Shown: positions 1 through 8,960, counted from the stretch's first letter. The stretch: 33,953 nt of DNA from an uncultured archaeon (GCA_902386135.1 CABMIB010000079.1:1-33953); one strand, 5' to 3'. The notes: generated from the sequence alone by a model not told the origin. Translations and numbers: made by a program.

Positions 1-184
1 TATTTGTAAAACCTTTATCAAGGTTTTCAATAATTTCATCTGATACTGATAAAAGAACGTTATTCCGACCAGATAAATAAAATGAAAATGCAATCAATGG
101 ATCTCGTGTTAATATCTCTTCTTCGGTTGGATTTACTAGACATTTTATCCGTTTATCCTTTTTTCTAGTTTTATCCGTGCCCAT
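1..184 (-). CDS. Unknown protein, cut by window edge
   Basis: Reading leftwards from an ATG at 184, 61 codons are open up to the edge of the window. The visible part starts MGTDKTRKKDKRIKCLVNP, a lysine/arginine-rich head, followed by a mixed hydrophobic/acidic stretch. I do not recognise the family. Its start overlaps the last 14 bases of the gene upstream (171-401), the arrangement expected of two genes translated from one message. The C-terminus lies outside the window. Confidence 0.45.
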   Translation of the reverse strand, partial: MGTDKTRKKDKRIKCLVNPTEEEILTRDPLIAFSFYLSGRNNVLLSVSDEIIENLDKGFTN

Positions 185-401
185 TTTTAATGCCTCGATC
201 TTTGTACTGGTTTAAGATATTCTTAAGGATACACATACTCTTATCGTTTTCAGTCACAAACCCCTGACTTAAGGCATAGTCCTGTTGATAGCGTTTTTGT
301 CTATAAGTCTTTCCTAATAATCCTCGAATTGAAAGAAAGCGACCATTTTCTACTATACTTGGCAATAAAACTTTCGAAATATTACAAATTATCTCTCTCA
401 T
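171..401 (-). CDS. Small unknown protein, 76 aa
   Basis: A 76-residue basic protein with no membrane segment, signal peptide or recognisable motif. It contains many Lys, Arg, Gln and Asn. Its end overlaps the start of the next gene leftwards by 14 bases, which suggests an operon and is the main reason to believe it. Just upstream of the ATG the coding strand carries a weak purine-rich stretch rather than a clear Shine-Dalgarno. It could also be a fragment of a longer broken gene. I cannot assign a function. Confidence 0.4.
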   Translation of the reverse strand: MREIICNISKVLLPSIVENGRFLSIRGLLGKTYRQKRYQQDYALSQGFVTENDKSMCILKNILNQYKDRGIKNGHG

Positions 402-621
402 AAAGAGTCCATCTCAAGGAAGGTTATACTACCGTTCAATTATCGCCATATTCACAATTCGGGCATAATGCGATACATTAATCCTCCCGAAAGCAGAAGA
501 ATATATCCGGCGCACTTGGAGCCTGCCCGCCCTGATAAAACCTATGCGTATGCGCCTCTTGTTTCCCTGCGCCCTCGCAGAAACATATAGCCTCCCGCAT
601 AACATCTGATAATCATATATA

Positions 622-692
622 AACCACAGAGTTCACAGAGGACACAGAGCAAAAAACCACAACTCTCTGTGCTCTCTGTGTCCTCCGTGGTT
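622..692. repeat. Inverted repeat of 'cacagag' type
   Basis: The left arm, accacagag-ttcacagaggacacagag (622-649), is answered by a right arm containing ctctgtgctctctgtgtcctccgtggt (665-691). Both arms are made of a short iterated CACAGAG unit. The same sequence type recurs at 18654-18742 and, in a diverged form, at 20562-20629. Such dispersed palindromic repeats occur in intergenic DNA of many archaea and bacteria. The transcript would fold into a long hairpin. Confidence 0.7.
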
Positions 693-750
693 GATTAGCT
701 TTGTTCAGGATTAATGTCCGGCAACCGCCTAGGGGCTTCAGGAGACTCAA

Positions 751-825
751 TCACCGCAGAGGACGCAAAGATCGCAAAGTACAGCAACAATATTCTTTGC
801 GTCCTTTGCGCTCTTTGCGATGAGA
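751..825. repeat. Inverted repeat of 'gcaaag' type
   Basis: The left arm (751-779, containing cgcagaggacgcaaagatcg) pairs with the right arm (795-825, containing ctttgcgtcctttgcgctct). The unit is GCAAAG/CTTTGC, which differs from the CACAGAG unit of its neighbour 60 bp away but follows the same plan of iterated heptamer-like words in two opposed arms. Confidence 0.65.
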
Positions 826-904
826 TTCTCTACAGTGAGATTACCCCGATGGGTTATCGGACAGCAGCATTAGTTTTGCATTAAAACACTATACTTTCAG
901 GCGC

Positions 905-1483
905 TTATTTCACTGTGACCAAACCCTTTTCCGCATTCTCCACAGAACCGTTACTTGTATTCGTCATATTATTTGTAATCTTCGTTAATCTCTCCACACA
1001 GTTGGATTGTGTGAGATTATATCGATGCTCAAATTCTGATATATTATTCATTCCTTCAAGAGTGACAGCTATATAATCCATCCAATATTTTGCATGTGTT
1101 TGAATACTCGCATTTTTATTCTCGTCTTGCAATTTATAAACGCAGTATCTATCGAGGCTGCTGCTTCCAAAATTGAATCCTGCAGACGGTGAATTTCCAT
1201 AAGCTGCAATTTTATAAGCTATAATTTTTATGGCCGTTGTATTTTCTGTCTCTGGTGGCTGCCCCTGTGCCGGTAAGTTTGATGCTGCTGGCTGTGTTGT
1301 TGCTACCGCTGTTGAGCCTGGGATGACCCTACCATCTGATACACCAGATTGTGCTGTTGCAGTGTCCATGGAATTCAGGCCCTGATTCTGGCTAACATGA
1401 GGCTGCGCAACTACATACACCACAACTATCAGGAGCAATACAATTATTGCTCCAATAACTATTCTTGAATTTTTACCTAACAT
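905..1483 (-). CDS. Membrane-anchored extracellular protein
   Basis: About 192 residues. One N-terminal hydrophobic segment (roughly residues 8-28, rich in I, V and L) is followed by a Ser/Thr/Ala/Pro/Gln-rich linker (about 35-85) and a compact C-terminal domain with two cysteines. Seven N-x-S/T sequons lie after the membrane segment, which fits N-glycosylation outside the cell as in archaeal surface proteins. I chose the ATG at 1483. A GTG two codons upstream (1489) is in frame, but it abuts the ribosome-binding stretch GGGGTGA, which is properly spaced only from the ATG. The family is not recognised. Confidence 0.7.
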   Translation of the reverse strand: MLGKNSRIVIGAIIVLLLIVVVYVVAQPHVSQNQGLNSMDTATAQSGVSDGRVIPGSTAVATTQPAASNLPAQGQPPETENTTAIKIIAYKIAAYGNSPSAGFNFGSSSLDRYCVYKLQDENKNASIQTHAKYWMDYIAVTLEGMNNISEFEHRYNLTQSNCVERLTKITNNMTNTSNGSVENAEKGLVTVK

Positions 1484-1858
1484 TTCCACTCACCCCTAAT
1501 ATATACTGAAAAAAGTTATACTTATAAGTGATGAGTGTAAATTTTTTAATCTTCGGTGGCCGGGAGATTTACGGGGTAAGGATAAAATGAGATGGAGCGC
1601 AGATTCCACAGAGAACAAGGCGGCTTGAGAGCTGTATGAAGGTTGTGTGAAGTAAAAGCTTCAGAGAAACATGGGCGTGTGAAATTTGTACATCCCCTTT
1701 ATTTCTACTGGAATTATATATATTTGTATAATATACATTTAGATAATGTACATTATTACTTATATTATCTGAACATCTGACAGAACCCGACTGTATAAAA
1801 TTAGCATTTGTAATCTTTCCCCGAATAATATTTAACAAAAGCGCGTGAATTAACCATC
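1484..1858. other. Divergent intergenic region and thrC promoter
   Basis: There is no credible gene in these 375 bases between two divergent genes. The stretch 1705-1770 is very AT-rich with TATA-like words. Close to thrC, an A/T-rich box at about 1826-1834 (aatatttaa) lies roughly 28 bases before the thrC ATG and no Shine-Dalgarno follows it. This spacing would give a nearly leaderless thrC transcript. That is inference from spacing. Confidence 0.4.
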
Positions 1859-2998
1859 ATGGTCTATGTTACCAGTTTCAGGTGTTTTCGCTGCGGGAGA
1901 ATACATAAACCCCATGAGATAGAGAGGCTCCCTATCCCCAGGTGCGAATGCGGCGGAGCCCTTGATGCGGAATATGATTACAGGGCTATACAGAAGGTCA
2001 TACTTCGCGATGATTTTATGCGCGCAAAGCCCACGCACTGGAAATACTGGGCGTTCATGCCTGTAAAAGACCTGTCCAGGATTATAACAATGGGAGAAGG
2101 CGGCACTCCCCTGCTTGAGAACAAAAGGCTCGGGGAAAACGGGCGTTTGCTCATAAAATACGAAGCAGCAAACCCGACAGGTTCTTTCAAGGACAGGGGC
2201 TCTTCCCTTGAGATTACAAAAGCGCTTGAGTTCAGGAAACACAGGGTCGCGCTGGCTTCGACAGGCAACATGGGCGCATCTGTGGCAGCATATGCAGCTT
2301 ATGCCGGGCTTGAGTGCAGGGTTTTCATCCCTGATATAGCCGGAAAAGAAAAGATCACGCAGATAAAAGCATATGGCGCAGAAACGGTTGCTGTGGAAGG
2401 GGATTACTCGGTTGCAATAAAGCAGGCTGAAGAATATGTTATTTCCAATAGCGACTCGTTCCTGACAGGGGATTACCCCTGGCGCAGCGAGGGAACTAAA
2501 ACGGTAGGTTTTGAGGTCGCCGACCAGTTGTACTGGCATGTTCCAGATTATGTTGTTGTGCCTGTGGGGAACGGCACGCTTATATGGAGCATCTATGAGG
2601 CTTTCAGGGAGCTTGCGCTTGTGGGGATAACGGACAGGGTGCCCCGTATAATAGGTGTGCAGGTCGAGGCATGCGCTCCCGTGGTCCATGCATGGGAGAA
2701 TAAGCTTGATGAGATAATCCCTGTCCGCGATCCAAAGACTGTAGCAACGGCTATAGCGTGCGGAGACCCGATAGATGGTCTTGCGGCGCTTCGGGCGATC
2801 CGGGATTCGGATGGCTTTGCATTGCGGGTTTCTGACGAGGAGGCGCTTGCTGCGCGGGATAAGCTTGCAAGGAACGGGATTTTTGTGGAGCCAAGCGGCG
2901 CGGTGGCTTATGCGGGCGTGGTGAAAAAGGGGTTATCCGGTACTGTTGTGGCACTTGCTACGGGGCACGGGTTGAAGGATATGTACGGGCTGGGATGA
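1859..2998 (+). CDS. thrC: Threonine synthase (thrC family, PLP enzyme)
   Basis: A 379-residue fold-type II PLP enzyme expected to convert O-phosphohomoserine to threonine in the cytosol. The N-terminus carries a short zinc-ribbon-like pair (CFRCG near residue 10 and CECGG near residue 31), usual in archaeal ThrC. The PLP lysine sits in NPTGSFKDRG (about residue 105-114). Glycine-rich phosphate-binding segments follow (STGNMGASVAAY; VPVGNGTL). The end is ATGHGLKDMYGLG. Methanogens also have a cysteate synthase derived from this family for coenzyme M synthesis. I prefer threonine synthase but cannot exclude the paralogue. The last 45 bases recur, with 4 mismatches, at 10638-10682, on the far side of the tubulin-like island. 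Confidence 0.88.
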   Translation: MVYVTSFRCFRCGRIHKPHEIERLPIPRCECGGALDAEYDYRAIQKVILRDDFMRAKPTHWKYWAFMPVKDLSRIITMGEGGTPLLENKRLGENGRLLIKYEAANPTGSFKDRGSSLEITKALEFRKHRVALASTGNMGASVAAYAAYAGLECRVFIPDIAGKEKITQIKAYGAETVAVEGDYSVAIKQAEEYVISNSDSFLTGDYPWRSEGTKTVGFEVADQLYWHVPDYVVVPVGNGTLIWSIYEAFRELALVGITDRVPRIIGVQVEACAPVVHAWENKLDEIIPVRDPKTVATAIACGDPIDGLAALRAIRDSDGFALRVSDEEALAARDKLARNGIFVEPSGAVAYAGVVKKGLSGTVVALATGHGLKDMYGLG

Positions 2999-3128
2999 TT
3001 TCTCTTACAGCCCGGAATGCCTATCAGAGTCTTCAGTAGTGTAAGCTGCCGGAGAAAGACATCGCTAACAAAGTAAAAAAGCGTAATTACAGACGATATC
3101 TATATAAGTTGAGAAGAGTGATGTCAAC

Positions 3129-3140
3129 ATATTTATATCG
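3129..3140 (+). promoter_or_regulatory. TATA-like box before the island genes
   Basis: The AT-rich word atatttatatcg lies about 30 bases before the ribosome-binding site (ggaggt at about 3162) of the first small gene. It is the best candidate promoter for the collinear genes 3174-10618. The assignment rests on sequence and spacing only. Confidence 0.4.
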
Positions 3141-3173
3141 CCTTATTACATACATAGCATTGGAGGTTAGTGT

Positions 3174-3365
3174 ATGCCGTGTATACTCAGATTCATGTGG
3201 ATTCCGGGGAGTACATCAAAACTTCTGGGACTCTGGAAAGGATTCAAATATCCTCAAGAAGCGAAATTGACAGGCAGACTCCTGATAGGCAGACACATCT
3301 CCGCAGCAATATCTGATGCTCCAAACGAAGAAGCACCGGAAGTAATGGAAAAAATGGAGATCTAA
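3174..3365 (+). CDS. Small protein, possible DUF3303-like
   Basis: 63 residues behind a strong ribosome-binding site (ttggaggt, 6-7 bases before the ATG). The start, MPCILRFMWIPGSTSKLLGLW, and the middle (GRLLIGRHISAAISDAPNEEA) resemble the small ferredoxin-like alpha/beta proteins of the DUF3303 type. Those are normally about 80-90 residues, so this one would lack its last strand. The resemblance is from memory and weak. Its TAA stop overlaps the ATG of the next gene (TAATG), implying translational coupling to the island's first secreted protein. Confidence 0.5.
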   Translation: MPCILRFMWIPGSTSKLLGLWKGFKYPQEAKLTGRLLIGRHISAAISDAPNEEAPEVMEKMEI

Positions 3366-4144
3366 TGAAAATAAATCATTTCAATTTAATAATTAATAAA
3401 AAAATCATTTTATTGGCATTATTTATTTTCTTCATAAGTAATTCTTCTGCTGCGACTGTTGAGCTTACTTCCGGAACTTTGCCTTCCAGCCTCCGTGAAG
3501 GAGATCAAATAAATCTAACCGTCGAAATTAAAGAACTTCAAAATAACAATTTGCTAACTATAGATACGAGTTTAATTCCGGCAGGGGATAAACCTTTGTA
3601 TGATTTTGGCGAATTAAATGCATTTATAAATGAAAACAGGTACCAGCAAAAAATAACATTGAACTTGTCTTCATTAAACAGACAATTTATCTATGTGACT
3701 ATTTCTGGTAAAGCTCCTGACGCCGGGAATAATATTAAATGTGGTGATAGCGGTCTTATTATTACTAAATTTGATAATACAAAATTAAAATTCTATGAAA
3801 TCCATGCAGATGACAAATTAACAGGGATCGAATCTTTTGACCTTATAATTTTAAAAAAGGAAAATTTTGAAAATTCTTTACAGCAAATCAGCTGGTCTCA
3901 ACTTGATGATTTGAAAAAAGAAACCAGGAATTTGTTTGACCTTGGATTGGTGAACGATGCGCAAATTCTGGCCAATGATATGAAAAATATCCAGTTACCG
4001 AATAATCTTTTATTGTTCGGTTTTATAGAGATAAAAAATAATACGTGGCTTAATATCATTTTTTTAATATCGATATTGATATGTTTTATAATTGGTTATT
4101 TGCTGGGATCGAGAAAGCAATATTCTGATGATAATGAAGACTAG
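3365..4144 (+). CDS. Secreted type I membrane protein of the island
   Basis: 259 residues with a signal peptide (basic start, then a hydrophobic run ILLALFIFFISNSSAA, cleavage near residue 30). A beta-rich ectodomain follows, with a possible helical region at about 165-215, then one C-terminal membrane helix (about 228-247) and a short charged cytoplasmic tail (SRKQYSDDNED). Several sequons are present. No family is recognised. It is coupled to the upstream small gene (TAATG) and ends 17 bases before the tubulin-like gene. Its topology, outside domain and tiny inside tail, suggests an exterior sensor or anchor for the cytosolic partner. That role is inference. Confidence 0.75.
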   Translation: MKINHFNLIINKKIILLALFIFFISNSSAATVELTSGTLPSSLREGDQINLTVEIKELQNNNLLTIDTSLIPAGDKPLYDFGELNAFINENRYQQKITLNLSSLNRQFIYVTISGKAPDAGNNIKCGDSGLIITKFDNTKLKFYEIHADDKLTGIESFDLIILKKENFENSLQQISWSQLDDLKKETRNLFDLGLVNDAQILANDMKNIQLPNNLLLFGFIEIKNNTWLNIIFLISILICFIIGYLLGSRKQYSDDNED

Positions 4145-4161
4145 AAAGGAAGGTGGAAATA

Positions 4162-7100
4162 ATGCCGGAAATACAAAATATGAGCTTTCCTAGATACATA
4201 TTTGCAATAGGTGGAGCTGGAAAAGATCTTATATATACAACATTAGAGAAAGAGTGGATCCTCAGGGAGATAATAAAGCCAAAATTTACAGCCACAACAG
4301 TTGAGGTTAGGATTATAGATACGGCAATCGATGAAGAAAATAATGATCTGGAGAGGATCCAAAAAATAAATAAGAGCATCGATAAAATAGGAGACGAATA
4401 TAGATCCGATCCGAATTCTGCAAATAAAAATATTGGCAGAATAAACATATCTTACTCTTTATTAACAAAAGAGATGACTTTACAAAGCCCATATGATCTT
4501 ATTGGCATTGAACAAAATGTTAAAAAAGCTACCGGGGCGTCGATATGGTGGATAAATGACCCCCAGCTTGGAGATGACTGGTATAAGAAGGTCATCAATC
4601 GCGAGAATTTTAAAGAATTGAATTTCTCTAAAGGTGTTTATAGAAAAAGAGCGATCGGCAAAGCTATTTATTATAAAGCTTTAAGTCAGGGACTATTTGA
4701 TCTTGATTTACCTCTAACTGCCCAGGTAGATATCATAGTAGGTCTGGGGGGAGGGACTGGAAGTGGTATGGCTTTCGATTTAGCTACTAAGCTGAAAACC
4801 ATTCAACCGACGGCAGATATAACTCTTTTTGGTATTTTATCTACACTGGATGAGAGTCCGGATGAAAAAGCAAATAATTTTGCAATGATCAGTGAACTGG
4901 AGCACGGTTATTTGAACAAAGATACTCCTTTTAAGAATGTAGTTCTTATACCTATGGAGGTAACCAGGTATCCGGGAAAAGAGAAAGCATCAGATGAACA
5001 CGAAAGATTATTAAGAGAGTTCGATGAAACAATTCCATATATTTTTGTTGCATGGTACAACAACCCCGGGCAATTATTCTTCTCTAATTTACCTGAGTAT
5101 GCACCATTTGTAATAGCAACATCACAGATCGTGAGATATAATGTAGAATCAATTAAAAAACTTAAAGATAGAGTTATTGAAAGTCTCCAGGATAAAGACA
5201 TTTCTTTGAAAAATGAAGAAGAAATGTATACTAATATTAAAAAATTTATTTCGGATTTTTCTGTTTTCCAGGCAGGATCAAAGAATAGAGAGACAGGGGA
5301 GACCAGAGAGACAGGTGATGAGACAGGGGTCAGCGAACCGGGGGTCAGCGGTATAGGATTGATAAGAAAGATCGGGCTTCCCGACGAAGATAAATCATTT
5401 ATTAAAGAAAGATTATCAAGATTCAATCTTGTTTTAGAACCTGACGAGAAATCTGTCAGCGCTGCGAATTTCTTCAAAGACCTTGATTATAATTCAATAA
5501 TACACCTTAAAAAAGCTGCAGACGACGGAATTAAAGGAACTGAAAGCGATGATATTGAAAAACAAATTACAAGTATTAAATCAGAGACAGATACGATTTC
5601 TATCGAAGATAAAAGTTTTAGAGATGATGTAGATTCAACATTGTATAAAATTCTGAAAAAAGATATCGAAATTATTGAAATTATGAAAAATGTGCTAAAT
5701 ATGGCCAATAATTTCCCTGAGGATATTGTTAAAGATACTCTGAAGGTAATGATCAAGGCAGATGAGTATAGATTGGGAAGACAGCTTAATAAAATCAGGG
5801 ATGAAATAGATGGTTTAAATGGGAAAAAGAGATCTTTGGACGGAACAATTAGATCTGTACAGGATGAGATAAAGAATTACAAAGATAAAGTGGGAAACGA
5901 GCTGGATAAAAAAAGAAGAATATGGCAACAAAATGAAATTAAAAATATTGCACTTCTTGATCTATTAGACGACAACATTTCTCCAATAAGTAACGATTTC
6001 GCACTTCTTAAAGACAACCTTGTAGAATTTATTAATAACATAAATTCCCGCGGTTCAATAAGAGATATTGATAATGAATCTGTCAGGAACATAGAAAGTA
6101 TTGCAGATAAAATATATCAAAAACTTGATAACATCGGGATATATTTTGAGGATAAAAACGTTATTTTAAGAAGCCTGGCAAATGCAAAAGAATTAAAAAA
6201 GGCACAGATAGAGTTTAAGAAAGGGATACCAGCTCTGGACAAGATGATTGGAATTGTTACAGAGACAGGACGGATCAAAAGAAATAAAGAATTAAGAAAA
6301 AAGATAGATCTTAAGATCGCAGAATTAAACAACGATAAAGTGTTCGGGGTCAAGACTGTTGGCAAAACCAATACTATAGATCGTGTTTATGATTTTGATG
6401 TTAAACAAATAATCAATCAAAATAAAGATGATATCACATCAAAGATAATAAACAGGACCAGAGAAACATTTCCCAATGCTGATTCATTATTATTCGAAAA
6501 TTTAATAATAACATTGAAAGATCCTGTAAAACGCAGAGAAATAAATATTGATGATATAATAAAATCGAATTTAGGTTATGATATGGATATAACTAAATTA
6601 CAAAATGACTTGCAAAATTATTCTGTTGAGCAGGATCAAATCGTGAAAAAGGCAGAGATGATCAATAATCTGGAAAAATTACTAAAGAATAATACTCCTG
6701 TTCTTAGAAGACATTCTGAACATATGAAAAAATATTATGATAATATGGTAAATATAGGAAAAGATGTACAAGCCATGAGCAAGGCTGAGAAAGATGTTAT
6801 CAGATATATTATGGATATCCAGCCTACAAATATATTCAGGGCTACCGTTACAGGTGCTAATATAAATAACATTCTGGAAGATAAAAGCGAAGCTCTTGTC
6901 TTAGAACAAAATTTACAGGATGGTATCGAAAGGGAAATAGATAACAGGTATAACATCTTAGTAAGAAGAGTTATAGAATCCAAAGATAACACGAAAAGAT
7001 GGGATAAGACAAAGTTAATGAATCTTTTTGTAACTCTTGCTAATGTATCTCCATCGGATATAGATTCAAAGGTTGCAATAACAAATTCATTCAGTATAGA

Positions 7101-7431
7101 TAAAGAAAATTATTCCGAATGGAAATGTCCCTGGGGAGATAAATGGGGAGTGGGTATGATTTTATTCGTGGCAGGAGTCCCGTTTGATAATATTCGCAAT
7201 ATAATAGATCCAAGGGCGGGCTACTATCAATATTATAATGCTGTAGAAAAAAACGGAGCGGCATTCTTCCATCATTCATATTTGCTTGATAAAGGAAAAT
7301 TTATAAGAAGAAAGAGGATATTTAATATTGAAGAAGAAAGTGATAAACAATTATTATTCCAGAATGATAAAGATATTAAATCTTTATATTCTCAGAATTA
7401 TGAAGAGATAGACATTAAAACTTGTTTATGA
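4162..7431 (+). CDS. Large tubulin/FtsZ-superfamily protein
   Basis: 1089 residues, cytosolic, no membrane segment. The tubulin signature GGGTGSG is at residues 196-202, preceded by beta-strand VDIIVGL. An N-terminal nucleotide-binding loop candidate FAIGGAGKD lies at 14-22. This plan, with a long segment between the first loop and the glycine signature, matches the 'tubulin-like' (Tubulin_2) class of large prokaryotic proteins rather than FtsZ, CetZ or TubZ. Residues of about 540-600 and several later stretches are Lys/Glu/Ile-rich and probably coiled coil. The C-terminal 110 residues (CPWGDKWGVGMILFVAG onward) form a separate folded domain. A short iterated Glu-Thr-Gly tract lies near residue 375-395. 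The ATG at 4162 is preferred because ggaaggtgg is well spaced from it; an in-frame GTG at 4153 lies inside that site. Polymerisation and nucleotide preference are unknown. Confidence 0.85.
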   Translation: MPEIQNMSFPRYIFAIGGAGKDLIYTTLEKEWILREIIKPKFTATTVEVRIIDTAIDEENNDLERIQKINKSIDKIGDEYRSDPNSANKNIGRINISYSLLTKEMTLQSPYDLIGIEQNVKKATGASIWWINDPQLGDDWYKKVINRENFKELNFSKGVYRKRAIGKAIYYKALSQGLFDLDLPLTAQVDIIVGLGGGTGSGMAFDLATKLKTIQPTADITLFGILSTLDESPDEKANNFAMISELEHGYLNKDTPFKNVVLIPMEVTRYPGKEKASDEHERLLREFDETIPYIFVAWYNNPGQLFFSNLPEYAPFVIATSQIVRYNVESIKKLKDRVIESLQDKDISLKNEEEMYTNIKKFISDFSVFQAGSKNRETGETRETGDETGVSEPGVSGIGLIRKIGLPDEDKSFIKERLSRFNLVLEPDEKSVSAANFFKDLDYNSIIHLKKAADDGIKGTESDDIEKQITSIKSETDTISIEDKSFRDDVDSTLYKILKKDIEIIEIMKNVLNMANNFPEDIVKDTLKVMIKADEYRLGRQLNKIRDEIDGLNGKKRSLDGTIRSVQDEIKNYKDKVGNELDKKRRIWQQNEIKNIALLDLLDDNISPISNDFALLKDNLVEFINNINSRGSIRDIDNESVRNIESIADKIYQKLDNIGIYFEDKNVILRSLANAKELKKAQIEFKKGIPALDKMIGIVTETGRIKRNKELRKKIDLKIAELNNDKVFGVKTVGKTNTIDRVYDFDVKQIINQNKDDITSKIINRTRETFPNADSLLFENLIITLKDPVKRREINIDDIIKSNLGYDMDITKLQNDLQNYSVEQDQIVKKAEMINNLEKLLKNNTPVLRRHSEHMKKYYDNMVNIGKDVQAMSKAEKDVIRYIMDIQPTNIFRATVTGANINNILEDKSEALVLEQNLQDGIEREIDNRYNILVRRVIESKDNTKRWDKTKLMNLFVTLANVSPSDIDSKVAITNSFSIDKENYSEWKCPWGDKWGVGMILFVAGVPFDNIRNIIDPRAGYYQYYNAVEKNGAAFFHHSYLLDKGKFIRRKRIFNIEEESDKQLLFQNDKDIKSLYSQNYEEIDIKTCL

Positions 7432-7468
7432 AAAAATGAACAAAGATGCAAGAGATGTTCATTTTTTC
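7430..7468 (+). terminator. Perfect 13-bp hairpin after tubulin-like gene
   Basis: gaaaaaatgaaca (7430-7442) pairs perfectly with tgttcattttttc (7456-7468) across a 13-base loop. The second arm supplies a run of six T on the coding strand. It begins at the stop codon of the tubulin-like gene and sits in the 84-bp gap before the GTPase gene. It could terminate or attenuate transcription, so that the downstream genes are made in smaller amounts. Confidence 0.6.
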
Positions 7469-7515
7469 AATTAAAAGATTTAAAAAATAAGAATGGGGGC
7501 CGCAGTAACGACAAT

Positions 7516-8694
7516 GTGGGGAATCATTTATATTTTATGAAAATCGGGATAGATAAAGATTATGTCAAATTTTTTATCATTTTCGGTATAGTAACGATAT
7601 TGACGCCATTTTTAATGGATATCATTGTAAGATCATGGAAAACCGATCTGATGAAACAACTTGCCGGTGGAATTAAGTCCATTGACCCTTCCGGAACATC
7701 AATTCTTTTCAGTATTGCTATAGGATTTTATATTGGTTCGATTTTTTTACTATATTTAGATAGATATAAGAGAGTACAGGCTATATTATTGTCAATAGGA
7801 TTATTTTCAATAACCAGTTACATCTCTAAACTTTTTATTATAAATTTTAATTTAATATTCATTATTTTAGGAATTTTTATTGGAGGCTTATCAGGCAACC
7901 GTTTTAAATTCGTATATAGAAAAGAAATAAAACAGGCAGCCGCTAATATTAGTATTATCTCGGTAACCTACGTTGTTATTTCTTATATTATATTCTATTT
8001 ATCAACCGCTGATAGTGGTAATTTCATTAAGGACTCTATCGTGGTATTAATATTCTCATATTTTTTCGGGGAAGTAATGAATTATAAGTCGAAAGGCTCA
8101 AAGATCTTTGTATTAGGTCCTGCTCAATCGGGTAAAACTCTCTTTATTGCCGGTTGTTATATGAGAGCTTTGGAAATTGCAAAAGGTCCTGTTAAACCAA
8201 GCCCGGATCTTTTAGAATTGATCGACCAGATGCATAAAGAAGAAATAATATGGCCAAGACGTACACAGGAGATCAGTAAATATCAATTTATTTATTATGT
8301 TGGAAGTTTATTTCCAAAAGAAATGATGTTAAGGACTTTAGATTATCCCGGGCCGTTTATAGAGAGAATATATAAATATATGTATATTAAAAAGAACCCC
8401 AAAAAGGGTGAGAAAGATAAAAAATATGAAGAAGAAGAAGTAAAATATGAGATGGTTGCAAAAGAAATTACAAACTCAGACAAATTGATATTTATCATAG
8501 ACGGTGCTAAATATCCAAATTTTGCAGACATGGGGATAACTCAATATGTAAAGATATTGGGTAAATTGCAAGAAAATGGAAGAAATGTTAAACCGTATAT
8601 TGTAATAACGAAAAGCGATTTCTTTACCAGAGAATATCCAAATTATGAAAATGATTATAAAGGATTTAAAGAATTTATAGAAAGCAGGATCTAA
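7516..8694 (+). CDS. Six-helix membrane P-loop GTPase, truncated by TAA
   Basis: The N-terminal 190 residues hold about six hydrophobic helices. A cytosolic P-loop domain follows: Walker A GPAQSGKT at 201-208, a switch-like LDYPG at about 274-278 (DxxG), and a TKSD guanine-specificity motif (TKxD) at about 373-376. This reads as a TRAFAC-type GTPase tethered to the membrane, next to a tubulin-like protein. The frame stops at a TAA (8692-8694) but stays open and protein-like for another 66 codons, so the real gene is longer or broken. The GTG at 7516 is a weak start. An ATG at 7537 is an alternative, overlapping the end of an 8-codon reading frame (7514-7540). Confidence 0.75.
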   Translation: MGNHLYFMKIGIDKDYVKFFIIFGIVTILTPFLMDIIVRSWKTDLMKQLAGGIKSIDPSGTSILFSIAIGFYIGSIFLLYLDRYKRVQAILLSIGLFSITSYISKLFIINFNLIFIILGIFIGGLSGNRFKFVYRKEIKQAAANISIISVTYVVISYIIFYLSTADSGNFIKDSIVVLIFSYFFGEVMNYKSKGSKIFVLGPAQSGKTLFIAGCYMRALEIAKGPVKPSPDLLELIDQMHKEEIIWPRRTQEISKYQFIYYVGSLFPKEMMLRTLDYPGPFIERIYKYMYIKKNPKKGEKDKKYEEEEVKYEMVAKEITNSDKLIFIIDGAKYPNFADMGITQYVKILGKLQENGRNVKPYIVITKSDFFTREYPNYENDYKGFKEFIESRI

Positions 8695-8895
8695 AATAGT
8701 ATCTTTATTAAAGAGTTGTTGAATGAAGCATCTGCATCTATTTATCCTGTTTTTTATTATACAAAAAAAATTAATGGGGAAGGAAATGAAAATTATATAC
8801 CGCTAAGGGATGAAAATAAAAACGTGTATACTTATGGATTTGATAAATTCATGGATGATTTAATTGAACAAAATACAAGCATGGTCTGGCATTAG
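8695..8895 (+). pseudogene. C-terminal part of the GTPase, after in-frame stop
   Basis: Immediately after the TAA at 8692-8694, the same frame continues for 66 codons to a TAG at 8893-8895. It encodes a typical GTPase tail: NSIFIKELLNEASASIYPVF, then YYTKK, IPLRDENKNVYTYGFDKFM and a short acidic end. Strand, frame, composition and lysine/asparagine-rich usage match the upstream part. No ribosome-binding site and start codon suggest separate translation. The simplest reading is one ancestral gene of 458 sense codons broken by a single nonsense change such as CAA to TAA, or a sequencing error. Confidence 0.7.
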
Positions 8896-8960
8896 GAAGA
8901 ATGCAGGGAGATGAAGATCGGGGATTATGAAGAATGAGCATAAGGAAGTGAATTTTATAT

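Larger units (their letters stand above)
402..904. other. Intergenic region with two palindromic repeats
   Basis: No convincing gene in about 500 bases. The gap holds two long imperfect inverted repeats (622-692 and 751-825, listed separately). It lies between the 3' end of the anchored extracellular protein gene (stop at 905) and the promoter side of the gene that starts at 401. Confidence 0.6.

Noticed and set aside
1569-1838. 89-codon frame on the minus strand between two divergent genes
   Set aside because: No ribosome-binding site, composition unlike neighbouring proteins, and it covers the AT-rich promoter region of thrC.
1850-2689. 279-codon frame opposite thrC
   Set aside because: It lies wholly antisense to a clear threonine synthase; its Cys/Arg/Pro-rich composition is that of a shadow frame.
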